From Echinostoma caproni (lineage: Eukaryota; Platyhelminthes; Trematoda; Plagiorchiida; Echinostomatidae): DNA of 11,586 nt. This document shows positions 1 through 7,562 of the stretch, in pieces (within the stretch, counting starts at the first letter, position 1; each line of letters begins with the position of its first letter). Under the pieces are notes generated by a model, which was given only the letters and a program-made list of their open reading frames with translations, did no database searches and had not been told where the DNA came from. A program made the position numbers and the translations under genes. The stretch lies in assembly GCA_900618425.1 (NCBI GenBank), contig UZAN01044889.1:1-11586 (forward strand), in the 5' to 3' direction.

Positions 1-60
1 CACTGTGTGCCCGTCTAAGCCGGTCAAATCGGACGCGGTCGATCACGGATTCAACTCTGA
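1..60 (+). other. possible exon end before a 5' splice-site match
   Basis: Reading frame 2 is open from the window edge and runs into GAG followed by GTGAGT at 61-66, a good match to a metazoan 5' splice donor. The encoded residues end in VDHGFNSE. The stretch has more CpG than what follows. I do not recognise a protein family. Frame 3 is also open here, so the open frame alone means little in 60 bases. It could equally be the end of a dispersed repeat. What is seen is only the donor-like site and the open frame; calling it an exon is inference. Confidence 0.12.
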
Positions 61-66
61 GGTGAG

Positions 67-1799
67 TGGGACCCTTTCATCAGTGAGGTGTTCATAAACT
101 CTAAGGTCATTTAGTTGCCTAACTCGATAGTGTAGTGAATGCCCACTGAGCCAGTTCAACTACAAATGGATTTCAGTTTAGAATGTAAGAATTCTGTAAA
201 TCAGCGAGCGTATTTGTTAAGCAGGGGACAGCTGTCAAAAGACTTGCTAATCTATAGACAGTTTTATCTGCTCCGCGAAAATATTTGCACATTCATTAAG
301 TACTGTTTCCAACAACCTTTGTTCAAGATTTGTTCGCAATAATGACGAAAGCGCAAGCCGATGAATCTTCGCGTAATTGTTGCACAGGTATCTTTTGAAT
401 TTGATGGAGATTGTGCCTATGTAACTATACGATATCGCTTGATAAGTTGTTATAAATCGACGTTGATTTCGAGATACGAAGAATCAATTCTCCAAACGTA
501 TTTTGCTCGATGAAATGAGCCTTGGAGTCTATGTATTCACATGAACAATACAGGAAAATCACTGCATTTCCTGTAGCGATGCGTTCTAAGTGTTGAGAAT
601 CGACCAGGTGACTTAATGGTAATGGTTTCTTTTCCGACCCGACGATCCACATTTGGAGCCCCGTCAGGGACATGTGACTGCATGTCCTAATAACGAGTCT
701 CAACAACGAAGAAACAGTTATCTATAGTGTTTTTTCGGCCACATAAAATTTCATTGCATTTTAAAATGTGTACTATGAATTTCTGTTCGTTGGATTTCTT
801 TCATAAAATTAAGGAGTGAAGCGGAGCTGACTTGACTCGTGCTTTATGCAGAAAACACAATGGTTCGTATATAATAGGTGATGGTAAAACCAAATCGCTC
901 ATCCTCTTACGTGGTTACCGCGGTAATGCCATACTGATGGAGACCTCCATCTGTTGACATGGTAAGGGGGTTCCATCGCTTGATTGCTATAACCTCTGAA
1001 ATCTTAGTAACCCTCCATTCGCAGCTGTGCAAGTAGCCCCAGAGCAGCCCAACTACCGGCCGGTTAATGCTCATCATATTTTTGTGCACATTCATCCACT
1101 CATCCTATACAAAAAATATACAGGCGAGCAAGTCAGTACATCACAGTGATAGACGGAATATTAACGGAATCACACAACAGAAGATTTTTGTTCAGTGGAG
1201 TCGATTCGATATAAGGGCTCTCGCCGATCCGGATTACGATAACCTTATAGGATCACAAGAGCTTCGGTAGGTAGAAAATTCTCACACAAATCTTGTCACG
1301 TCTTTTCAATGCAGAGTTCGGTGGATAATAATCTTGAAATCCGTCGATTTGGTAGCCATTTGGTGACACCGAACGCTTAACCTATAGATGTCATGTAGTT
1401 ACGCTGAATGATCGTCGTATGCGAGAGTCTAATGCAATTCTTATTTACAAAATAACAAAAAAACTCTAAAAGGATCGATAAAATTCAGTAGGTTAGAATC
1501 ATATCTATCAGATAGATGCTCATTTCGGTCCTATACGAATGTTTTTTCCTTTAAATTTTTCCCTCTTCCTGATTCTTAAGAAATTCAAGGTGAATCGTTG
1601 GATTCTGTTTTTCATCTTCATTTCTACTCTCTCGCCGTCTCTTTTAGTACTATAGCTACTAATGCGTTTTTGGACGATCACTATAAAGTGAGTACCATAA
1701 ATGTCCACCACGTCACATTTGCATTTGACATAACAAATACTTCTGATTCGGAGAGCATCCTATTTGTTTTAGTGGAAAAATAGATTTCGTTTTGCATCG
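67..1799. other. no gene recognised; AT-rich non-coding stretch
   Basis: I see no convincing gene here. Open frames are short (for example 139-342 plus, 425-706 minus and 1067-1270 plus, all under 95 codons), with no recognisable domain and no composition that separates them from chance frames. The 93-codon minus-strand frame at 425-706 has an ordinary amino-acid mix but matches no family I know. There are no tRNA or rRNA signatures and no strong tandem repeat. It reads as intronic or intergenic sequence, possibly containing old repeats that I cannot identify by eye. Confidence 0.5.
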
Positions 1800-1818
1800 T
1801 TCATTCATTCATTCATTC
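1800..1818. repeat. (TTCA)n microsatellite
   Basis: This is a tetranucleotide tract of period 4 with between four and five uninterrupted TTCA units, followed by a short CT-rich stretch. It is a common type of simple repeat in animal genomes. Nothing suggests a function. Confidence 0.9.
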
Positions 1819-1849
1819 TGTCTCTCTTTGTATACATACGCGGGTGATA

Positions 1850-1885
1850 GCAGGCAGGTGACAATTGTCTTCGGTCATGCCCTGC
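1850..1885. repeat. imperfect inverted repeat, nested hairpin
   Basis: The outer arms GCAGG-CA (1850-1856) and TGC-CCTGC (1878-1885) pair over 7 bp with one bulged C. After two unpaired G, an inner stem TGAC (1859-1862) pairs with GTCA (1874-1877) around an 11-base loop. This gives 11 bp in 36 bases. The loop also contains part of the 10-base palindrome GACAATTGTC (1861-1870). No known RNA family is evident. It may be a chance structure or a remnant of a small repeat. Confidence 0.55.
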
Positions 1886-2019
1886 TTAGAAAGGCCAAGA
1901 TTTTTTACCTTAGAGTAACATAAATAACATTTGGCGTTACTGTATACACACCCTTTTCAATGAAAGCCATTTGTCGCAATTAAGTCAACGCTAAACTTTC
2001 TTCAATCACTTGTTGCAAG

Positions 2020-2312
2020 ATCTCATCCACACCTCCGCCAACCGTTTTTCAACTGCCGAGGAGCATCAAACTCTCAACCACTGCTACTGTGTTATAGGCC
2101 ATCAAAGTTGTACAAACAGGCTTCTGCCAATCTTGCAGCAGCGCACTACGTTTCAGGGCACAAAGCTCGGGACACACCGAACAACCTCATTTGTTAACTG
2201 GTTTATCGCATCGGGTTCATTCAATGGGAAGGATTTCCCCACCCCATATTCGGAAATTTGCACGTGTTTTCCGATACCCAAGGTTGGTGATCCCTTTGAA
2301 CCCACAAAATGA
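2020..2312 (+). CDS. possible terminal exon, unrecognised protein
   Basis: An open frame of about 98 codons ends at 2312. Just upstream are signals that resemble a 3' splice site: CTAAAC at 1991-1996 as a possible branch point, a pyrimidine-rich run, and AG at 2018-2019. An AATAAA polyadenylation signal lies at 2343-2348, 31 bases after the stop codon. There is no in-frame ATG at the start of the frame, so it would have to be an internal or last exon. The product has several cysteines and ends KVGDPFEPTK; I recognise no domain. The minus strand is also open over 2153-2344, which weakens the call. A chance frame is the likelier explanation. Confidence 0.15.
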
Positions 2313-2564
2313 TCACCCACTTTCGCTTTCCCTGATTCTTTCAATAAAGGTATCCTTTTTGTAGTAATAAACTGTTATTGTGTATAAAACTTCAAAAACT
2401 AGCAATGTTACAGAAGGAGTAAATTGTGAGGCTGGATCAATGAAAATGTAGATTTTGAAATCTACTTTGTCTGCCTTGATAAAGGCTTAGGAGTCCTGCT
2501 ACGAGTTAAATAAATTATCTGCTTCACTTCAGGGAGTGTATGACTTTATCCTTTCGTTCTATAA

Positions 2565-3129
2565 TCAATGGTACCCCTGACATAAACAGCGTACAAAGCC
2601 AAACTGGAAACAGGTGAGCTTGTAATCATTAGCCTCTTTTGTTGCTTGTTTATTACAAAAAATGTGCAAGTTCATGGTTACGATAGTTTGAATTTCAGTT
2701 ATGATGACCGGCAACTTCACTCCAGGGATCTGTAAGTGGTTGACCACCCAAGGATAAGCACGACGTTGAGCTGAACGATGGTGAAGCCACTGACAAATCA
2801 ACTTTATTAGCTGTGGTGGTGTTGCAAATTCGGACTCTTCATGCTGGTGAACACCAGCCATGGCGACTCGAATCGTTCGATCCCCGCTATCTATTATGAG
2901 TAATAATAAACGGAAATTTCTCAGATTCGAAACCATCCATAAAACACCACGCGTTTAGTATGCACCTGTGCTTGCCTATTAGGGTCGAGCACCATTCGTT
3001 TGTTTCTGCATCTTCGTCACACGTGCCCACGAATGAATTTCCAGAACTGCTTCTTTCCAGGATATTTTGTATGCATACTACAGATACAAAAATCTCCTCC
3101 GCAATCCAACCCGTTTTTACTGACTTCAA
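2565..3129 (-). other. overlapping unrecognised minus-strand open frames
   Basis: Two minus-strand frames abut and overlap: 2887-3129 (80 codons) and 2565-2936 (123 codons, one of the longest in the window). Reading 5' to 3' on the minus strand, the first passes into the second over about 50 bases by a frame change, which is the pattern expected of a decayed coding sequence or repeat. The second contains a non-repetitive stretch around VAMAGVHQHEESEF and CQWLHHRSAQRRA that looks protein-like. I cannot assign it to a family, and no reverse transcriptase, transposase or other catalytic motif is visible. The plus strand is also open over 2960-3193, so this may be chance. Confidence 0.15.
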
Positions 3130-3470
3130 CTATAACCAGTCACTCATCGAACCATGGGCTATGCATGTTTCAGTTCACTACGTAATTTGTTAGAATCTTC
3201 TTTGTATACAGATAAGGGCGTCGGTGCACTGATATCCAGTCAGTGGATCGCAGGGGATATTGAATAGAATCATCGTTTTCTCACCCCCATTTCATCCTGA
3301 ACCCCCAAGCTGATTCACATGATTCGGGTAGTCTCATCTTTGAAGGTTGTCTGTTTATCATTGACATAAATCGCTTGTTCGGGAGCGCCTTGGCGATCGG
3401 CCCAACACCCACTTTTCGGCCATCTTTGTTCAACCGAATTGAGAAAGGTATTCATTACCCCTCTGCGCGC
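3130..3470. other. no gene recognised
   Basis: This is unassigned DNA. A small hairpin (CACTGA at 3227-3232 pairing with TCAGTG at 3240-3245 across 7 bases) is the only structure noted. An 80-codon minus-strand frame (3315-3557) crosses into the GC-rich stretch downstream and has no recognisable motif. Confidence 0.45.
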
Positions 3471-3472
3471 GT

Positions 3473-3485
3473 CCCGCCCCGCCCC
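3473..3485. promoter_or_regulatory. double GC-box (Sp1/KLF-type site)
   Basis: CCCGCCCCGCCCC contains two overlapping GC-box cores (GGGGCGGGG on the minus strand), and it sits in a locally CpG-richer patch that includes alternating GCGCGC just upstream and again near 3582-3591. In animal promoters such sites bind Sp1/KLF zinc-finger proteins. No TATA box or first exon can be tied to it here, so a promoter role is inference; a chance GC-rich patch is possible. Confidence 0.25.
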
Positions 3486-3831
3486 AGACCAGAACTGAAA
3501 TAACCACACAGTTGGGGTGTGAAGTGTTGACGCCTGAATTTCTTCTCTTCTGTGCAATTGAATCCCCCTAGCTATAGTTAGCGTGCGCGCGGGTGGAGTA
3601 GGGGTGTGTGATGGAATCGGATTCGGACAGAAGGTTATGGACTGGTCAATGCCAATGACAAATTATAGCCTAGAGACTATGGTGTAAACTGGACATTCAA
3701 GCGTAACACCAGCACATAGCCGATTACATGTGCCGAACAAACGAATGGGGAACATCGTCGTCGGGTTTTATTCTCTCATCTTGTTAACCGAACTAGCAGC
3801 ACACCGACCATCGTCCGCCATTGCTCCACAA

Positions 3832-3872
3832 CGATGATAGGATGATGATGATGATGATGACGATGATGATGG
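3832..3872. repeat. imperfect (GAT)n microsatellite
   Basis: A trinucleotide GAT tract of about 13 units, interrupted by GATAGGAT and by GACGAT. Read as codons it would give aspartate or methionine runs, but no credible coding frame surrounds it. Confidence 0.9.
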
Positions 3873-4010
3873 TCACACTCTGATGCCAATCGATCACTTC
3901 ATTCGGGTTGGAATAGGACAGGAAATGATAATGACCAGGTTGTTGTCGGCTGTTCAGTTTGTGGGACTCGATTATATTGGAGTCACAAGCAAAAAGTGGG
4001 CAGCAAATGG

Positions 4011-4038
4011 GTGTGTGCATGTGTGTGTGTGTGTGTGC
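4011..4038. repeat. (GT)n microsatellite
   Basis: A dinucleotide GT tract of about 14 units with one interruption (GCAT at 4017-4020). Confidence 0.9.
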
Positions 4039-4280
4039 AGATCGGTAACATGCGGGACCAGAATGTGTTTACGTATCAAACCCGCTATTCAAACACCTGC
4101 CTGGGAACAACTCAGATGTTTGACCGCTCAACCCTTGCCCCCAACTCTCCCTCAACTCTTTTCTAGTCCTCGATGTAAGTTGATCAAATAATGAAAAGGA
4201 AACGAAGAGAAAAACCCTTTAATTTTCGACCGTTATGGATTGAATCTATCTTGTATAACCTAGTTAGTTTGTACTTTGGG
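4039..4280. other. no gene recognised
   Basis: This stretch is unassigned. A 102-codon plus-strand frame (3883-4191) spans the GT microsatellite, and its cysteine-valine repeat is simply the translated microsatellite, so I do not call it a gene. Confidence 0.45.
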
Positions 4281-4315
4281 TTCGAAGTCCATCCGGGTAC
4301 GGTTTTGACTTCGAA
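4281..4315. repeat. perfect 9-bp inverted repeat with 17-base loop
   Basis: TTCGAAGTC at 4281-4289 is repeated in inverted form as GACTTCGAA at 4307-4315, separated by 17 bases. Each arm contains the palindrome TTCGAA. The left arm, with the two G before it, resembles a tRNA B box (GGTTCGA), but no convincing A box lies at the usual distance upstream. It could be a hairpin RNA element, a protein-binding site or chance. Confidence 0.5.
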
Positions 4316-4541
4316 TGCTACTTACGTATTCAAAATACTTTTCAAATGGGTGAGGCACGATGTTTATTTGCATCTTCCACAACAGTGTGTACCCACTGGG
4401 TAGTCAGTTCTTATACAAATTCTAAAATCATTTGTGTGAAACCGTTAGGAGGATTCAATTTGTTGCTCATGTGTCACTAAGCACTGAAAAGCTTCGGAAG
4501 CCGTGCAAGTAATGGTGTTGGAGTGCAGAAGGTCATCAAAT
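4316..4541. other. no gene recognised
   Basis: This is unassigned AT-rich DNA. A 14-base word, GTCAGTTCTTATAC, occurs at 4403-4416 and again at 6509-6522 in the same orientation, each shortly after a GGTAG-like word, which could mark an old dispersed repeat. Confidence 0.4.
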
Positions 4542-4570
4542 TAGTGAATTGGATGTCCTCAGTTCAATCC
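4542..4570 (+). repeat. degenerate tRNA-derived SINE remnant (A and B box-like)
   Basis: TAGTGAATTGG at 4542-4552 fits the RNA polymerase III A-box consensus TRGYNNANNGG at every position, and GTTCAATCC at 4562-4570 fits the B-box consensus GWTCRANNC at every position. They are only about 9 bases apart, whereas intact tRNA-type promoters keep roughly 30 or more, so the anticodon arm would have to be deleted. This suggests a decayed SINE, but short consensus matches also arise by chance. Confidence 0.3.
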
Positions 4571-4817
4571 ACACCACCGTTTATGTATTTCCCCAGGCAG
4601 TTTTGCATGGCCTCAACCCACTTCCTGAAAGCTGATTTCAAACTTACGGAATAAACAAATAAAGGAAGTAAGCACATTAATTTTATTTATTTTATCCTTA
4701 ATAGGAATTATTATCCACTGAACCTAGTCACGAAGCGTTGTCAGTCTGACGCACTAACAACTCCGGATAACTTTCAACAGCTGGCTGCAACTTAACAACA
4801 CATGATATGGCACTCAT
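4571..4817. other. no gene recognised
   Basis: This is AT-rich unassigned DNA with AATAAA-like words near 4651-4664 and an A/T-rich patch near 4678-4700. No open frame or structural RNA is visible. Confidence 0.4.
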
Positions 4818-4872
4818 CCGTCACAGTGGATAAAGCGTTTGGATCTCGCCGGACGCAAGTCATTGAAGCACG
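4818..4872 (+). repeat. tRNA-like SINE fragment candidate
   Basis: The segment beginning CACAGTGGATAAAGCG resembles the D-arm region of a tRNA (A-box-like, two mismatches to TRGYNNANNGG at 4819-4829). It is followed at tRNA-like spacing by GTCATTGAAGC, a poor relative of a B box. It does not align closely with the SINE copies near 11.2-11.6 kb, so it would be another family. It is too degenerate to fold as a tRNA gene. Confidence 0.25.
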
Positions 4873-5330
4873 ACTTCTCAACAAGGGGACGGGGTGGGAG
4901 ACAAATTAACACTGCATAAGGAATGTATTTTCATTGGAAAACTTATTTTTTTGAATTCTTCGTTGGATTCTGTAGAGCAATGGACACAAGCCAAGCTCTA
5001 GAAATTCGGAGCGATTTGCGGAATCGAGTCACAATTGATGACCGTTTACCGTAAACATCCATGCAAGATTTCGTTCCCTATGAATACTTTATAAAAATGT
5101 TCTGGATGCAATGGAATAGCATGTTTGTAGACTTTCCCTATTGCGTTTGATTAAATCAAAGCAAACGAAGTACAAGCTTTCGCTAGAATCGTCCTTCAGT
5201 CTGTGCACGAGATATGTAGGGCAGTGGGGATTATTTACCGCTCTTAGTGATGATGTCGTCCCAAAAAAGTTGTTGTGATCGAATGATGAATTCTTTGGGG
5301 CAAATGAGGCGTGGGCTGAAAAGCAAGGAA
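4873..5330. other. no gene recognised
   Basis: This is unassigned DNA. A minus-strand frame of 81 codons (5089-5334) enters the SINE remnant that follows and has no recognisable motif. Confidence 0.4.
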
Positions 5331-5372
5331 GCACTGGACAGTGAGAATCAATCCAATCAACCCAACTGGCGA
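5331..5372 (-). repeat. remnant of hammerhead SINE with ribozyme core deleted
   Basis: On the plus strand this starts GCACTGGACA and continues GTGAGAATC, then ends AACTGGCGAT. It aligns end to end with 11225-11292 of the better copy, except that about 31 bases holding the whole ribozyme core (catalytic strands, stems II and III) are missing. The gap falls exactly between two ACA trinucleotides, as expected for a deletion at a short direct repeat. The segment that follows in the good copy, up to the B box, is recognisable only to GGCGAT; the promoter half is not seen. Upstream, TGATGAATTC near 5285 may be a displaced piece of the element. The orientation matches the 11.2-kb copy. Confidence 0.6.
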
Positions 5373-5374
5373 TT

Positions 5375-5814
5375 GTAAATTACATAATCTTCTAGGTGTA
5401 ATTCTCATATAGGCTGTTCTGTTTACCCAATTGTAAGTTGATTGGCGCGATATCTGTGAAGATTGGTATTAAATATAAATATGCATGATTCAATCATCTG
5501 AGTGTCAGGCTAAATTTAAAATCGAATACTGCTCGAATGTTTGAGGTTTCATCCGCACTTGATGAGCTGTCAACAGTTTCATAGATTAACTCATAATTGT
5601 AGGGATAGCAAAATTAGTCAAACACATTACTACTGTTAGTCTTGTTACTGATATTGACATCTTTGACAGACTATACTTCTGTACTCACTTTAAAAACTTC
5701 ATCTATAGTGTTTAACCGACTGAACAGTCTGTGCGCGAGGACGAAGTTTGATCATGGTTAGTCACTAACACTTATCCAGTACTAACGATTATCTGAGAGT
5801 TGGAAAGTGAACAA
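5375..5814. other. no gene recognised
   Basis: This is AT-rich unassigned DNA. The palindrome TGATTCAATCA near 5487 is the only structure noted. No open frame or tRNA-like segment is visible. Confidence 0.45.
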
Positions 5815-5909
5815 CTATTATTATCATTATTATTATTATTATTATTCGTATTATTATTCGTAGTAGTTGTTGTTGTGTTAGTTATGGTGGTGGCAGTAGT
5901 GGTGGTGGC
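5815..5909. repeat. compound trinucleotide repeat (ATT to GTT to GTG)
   Basis: About 95 bases keep a period of 3 while the unit drifts along the tract. It starts as ATT units with isolated ATC and CGT units, passes through GTAGTA, then GTT, and ends as GTG/GCA units. This is typical of a microsatellite that has mutated and re-expanded. The translated plus-strand frame gives a run of leucines and valines that imitates a membrane segment but simply mirrors the repeat. Confidence 0.85.
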
Positions 5910-6374
5910 AATGTTTCTATTGTCAGTATTTTATAGGAAAATATGGAATTCTGATGAAATGACAGAAGAAAAGCTATTTTCTTTTAATATGCCTATATCC
6001 ATCATCAGGTTTCTGCATTCGTATCACAACAATAAATTAATCCTATTGCTTTATTAATTTATTCTGTACGAAACTTGACTAACAAGCAACCGAATTGCGT
6101 TTCGTTGTTCGTGTCCAGAGGGTGAATTTCTCAGCACTGTTACATGCTTATGTGTATGGTGGAATTACACCATATAGACACACCTACGAATACGTGTTCT
6201 GTCTCGGAAGAAGTAGCAAGTCCGCACGCTACTAACTAATTTAATTTGTACATATCTTAGACAACCTTGGAGAAATTCACTCATCTCTCTTCGCTCATAC
6301 CTATTCCCTATCTGAATGTATAACCGTTTGGTCGTAGTTCATCATGCGCATTCCATACATCACCTCATATCGGA

Positions 6375-6377
<3 letters not shown>
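5910..6377. other. no gene recognised
   Basis: Unassigned DNA that contains a small inverted repeat at 6155-6174. GGTGAATT at 6121 followed by GCACTG recalls the tail side of the hammerhead SINE, but the match is too short to call. Confidence 0.4.
6155..6174. repeat. 7-bp inverted repeat, 6-base loop
   Basis: TATGGTG (6155-6161) pairs with CACCATA (6168-6174) around GAATTA. The right arm lies within TACACCATATAG, a 12-base word that recurs at 11382-11393 near the SINE at the window end. Confidence 0.5.

Positions 6378-6413
<36 letters not shown>
6378..6413. repeat. (CA)18 microsatellite
   Basis: An uninterrupted CA dinucleotide tract of 36 bases, the longest pure microsatellite in the window and likely to be length-polymorphic. 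The histidine-threonine run in the overlapping frame is only its translation. Confidence 0.95.
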
Positions 6414-6414
<1 letters not shown>

Positions 6415-6881
6415 TCCAGCTCACACGCAGGCATACAGTGGAGGGAATGGTCAGTCAGTTGCGCAATTCTCTTTTCAATTCCATTCACGATGGTAGGTCT
6501 CAGGTAGAGTCAGTTCTTATACGTGTGGGTCATTCAGTGTGCGTGGAGGAGAGTGGTTGAATGAGGAGAAAGGGGATCGTTTAACGATAATCCAATTCAA
6601 TTAGCCATTTTTATCCTGTACACCCCAATCAGGTTCGGGATGGTTGGGGTGGGGTTGTGATTCGCTATCCAGGCCCCTGAAAGTTCAGACGGAGCGCTAC
6701 CAACACAACAGCACTTGCACCTGTGCGTGTGTAGGTGTGCACGCGCAAGTTGAAACTGAGTCAAAGGTGAGACTTTATCACCCACATTCGACGACCCTAC
6801 ACGGGTATTCGAGAGCTAACAGGTGAGAACGAAATGGGAACAGTTGTTGTGATGCTGTGACAATTCAATTAGGTGGGAACA
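6414..6881. other. no gene recognised; G-rich patch
   Basis: This is unassigned. A G-rich run at 6637-6654 (GGG, GG, GGGG, GGGG) is close to a G-quadruplex pattern but lacks a fourth run of three. Frames here are short and low in information. Confidence 0.4.
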
Positions 6882-6900
6882 ACACACACACACACACACA
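6882..6900. repeat. (CA)n microsatellite
   Basis: A pure CA tract of 19 bases followed by TATGTG and a further short CACACA. Confidence 0.9.
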
Positions 6901-7472
6901 TATGTGCGCTTACACACATCCGCAGCGCAGACAGCGAAATACGCCAGAAGGCAATAGGAAAAGTGACTGTTGACCAACTGTTCGATAAAGCTAAGGGAGG
7001 AGGGATACAAGATGACAAACTCGTCCACAGGGACTTCACTGTCGCCAGTACCAGCAGCAGCACCAAATGCAACCACAACAACATCAGTAGTATTAGCAGC
7101 ATCGTGGCTGCGGCTGTGGTTGTTGCTGCTCGCGGAGACGATAATGATGAAGCTGAGGATGATATCTATGAGTGATAGTTTGCGTGCGTGAACTGTTGGG
7201 TTACGGGCTAAATTAAATTCGGACTTATTGTCAATGGACATGAGAGTGAACAGCCTAAACGAAGAGCTGGAGATGAACGAATACAACTGTTTGGTTTAGT
7301 GTTCAGATGGAGGAATGCAAGACTGGATGAATAGAACAGTATTGCTACTACGTTCCCTCAGAAGCGCAAATATGCGAAAGGTATTAGACTGTTAAACGTA
7401 TGCGAAACACCCACACACCTCTCCAACAATGTAGTCACTGCTGATCTCGGCGATGATACTGGTGCTGAGGGT
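6901..7472. other. no gene called; CpG-richer, low-complexity stretch
   Basis: This stretch is richer in CpG and in imperfect CAG/CAA/ATG trinucleotides than its surroundings. A plus-strand frame between about 6926 and 7172 includes DSEIRQKAIGKVTVDQLFDK, which is less repetitive than a typical chance frame and lies after AG-ending splice-acceptor-like words near 6925-6930. It then dissolves into serine, alanine and valine runs. The overlapping minus-strand frame (6816-7286, 156 codons, the longest in the window) is dominated by repeats. I recognise no domain in either. Confidence 0.35.
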
Positions 7473-7487
7473 GGCGGCGGCGGCGGC
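7473..7487. repeat. (GGC)5 microsatellite
   Basis: Five GGC units followed by GAC/GAT-type degenerate units. It lies inside the CpG-richer patch. Confidence 0.85.
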
Positions 7488-7540
7488 GACAGCGATGACG
7501 ATGAAAGGACACGGATAGCATTCTGACGAGAACGTATGCA

Positions 7541-7562
7541 GTGTGTGTGTGTGTGTGTGTGT
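7541..7562. repeat. (GT)11 microsatellite
   Basis: A pure GT tract of 22 bases. It is the inverted counterpart of the CA tracts at 6378-6413 and 6882-6900. Confidence 0.95.

Noticed and set aside
79..90. Minus-strand CACTGATGA, identical to the hammerhead catalytic strand start
   Set aside because: No GAAA, stem II or cleavage strand follows in order.
5800..6057. Leucine/valine-rich frame resembling a signal peptide or membrane segment
   Set aside because: The hydrophobic run is the translation of the ATT/GTT/GTG repeat.
6118..6140. GGTGAATT then GCACTG, as in the body of the hammerhead SINE
   Set aside because: The match is short and similarity does not continue into the ribozyme region; kept only as a weak note with the shared 12-base word.
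6316..6507. Frame with a histidine-threonine repeat
   Set aside because: It is the translated (CA)18 microsatellite.
6816..7286. The longest open frame in the window, 156 codons on the minus strand
   Set aside because: Its sequence is dominated by residues from CA/GT and trinucleotide repeats (cysteine-valine, serine, alanine runs), it overlaps an equally open plus-strand frame, and no domain is recognisable.
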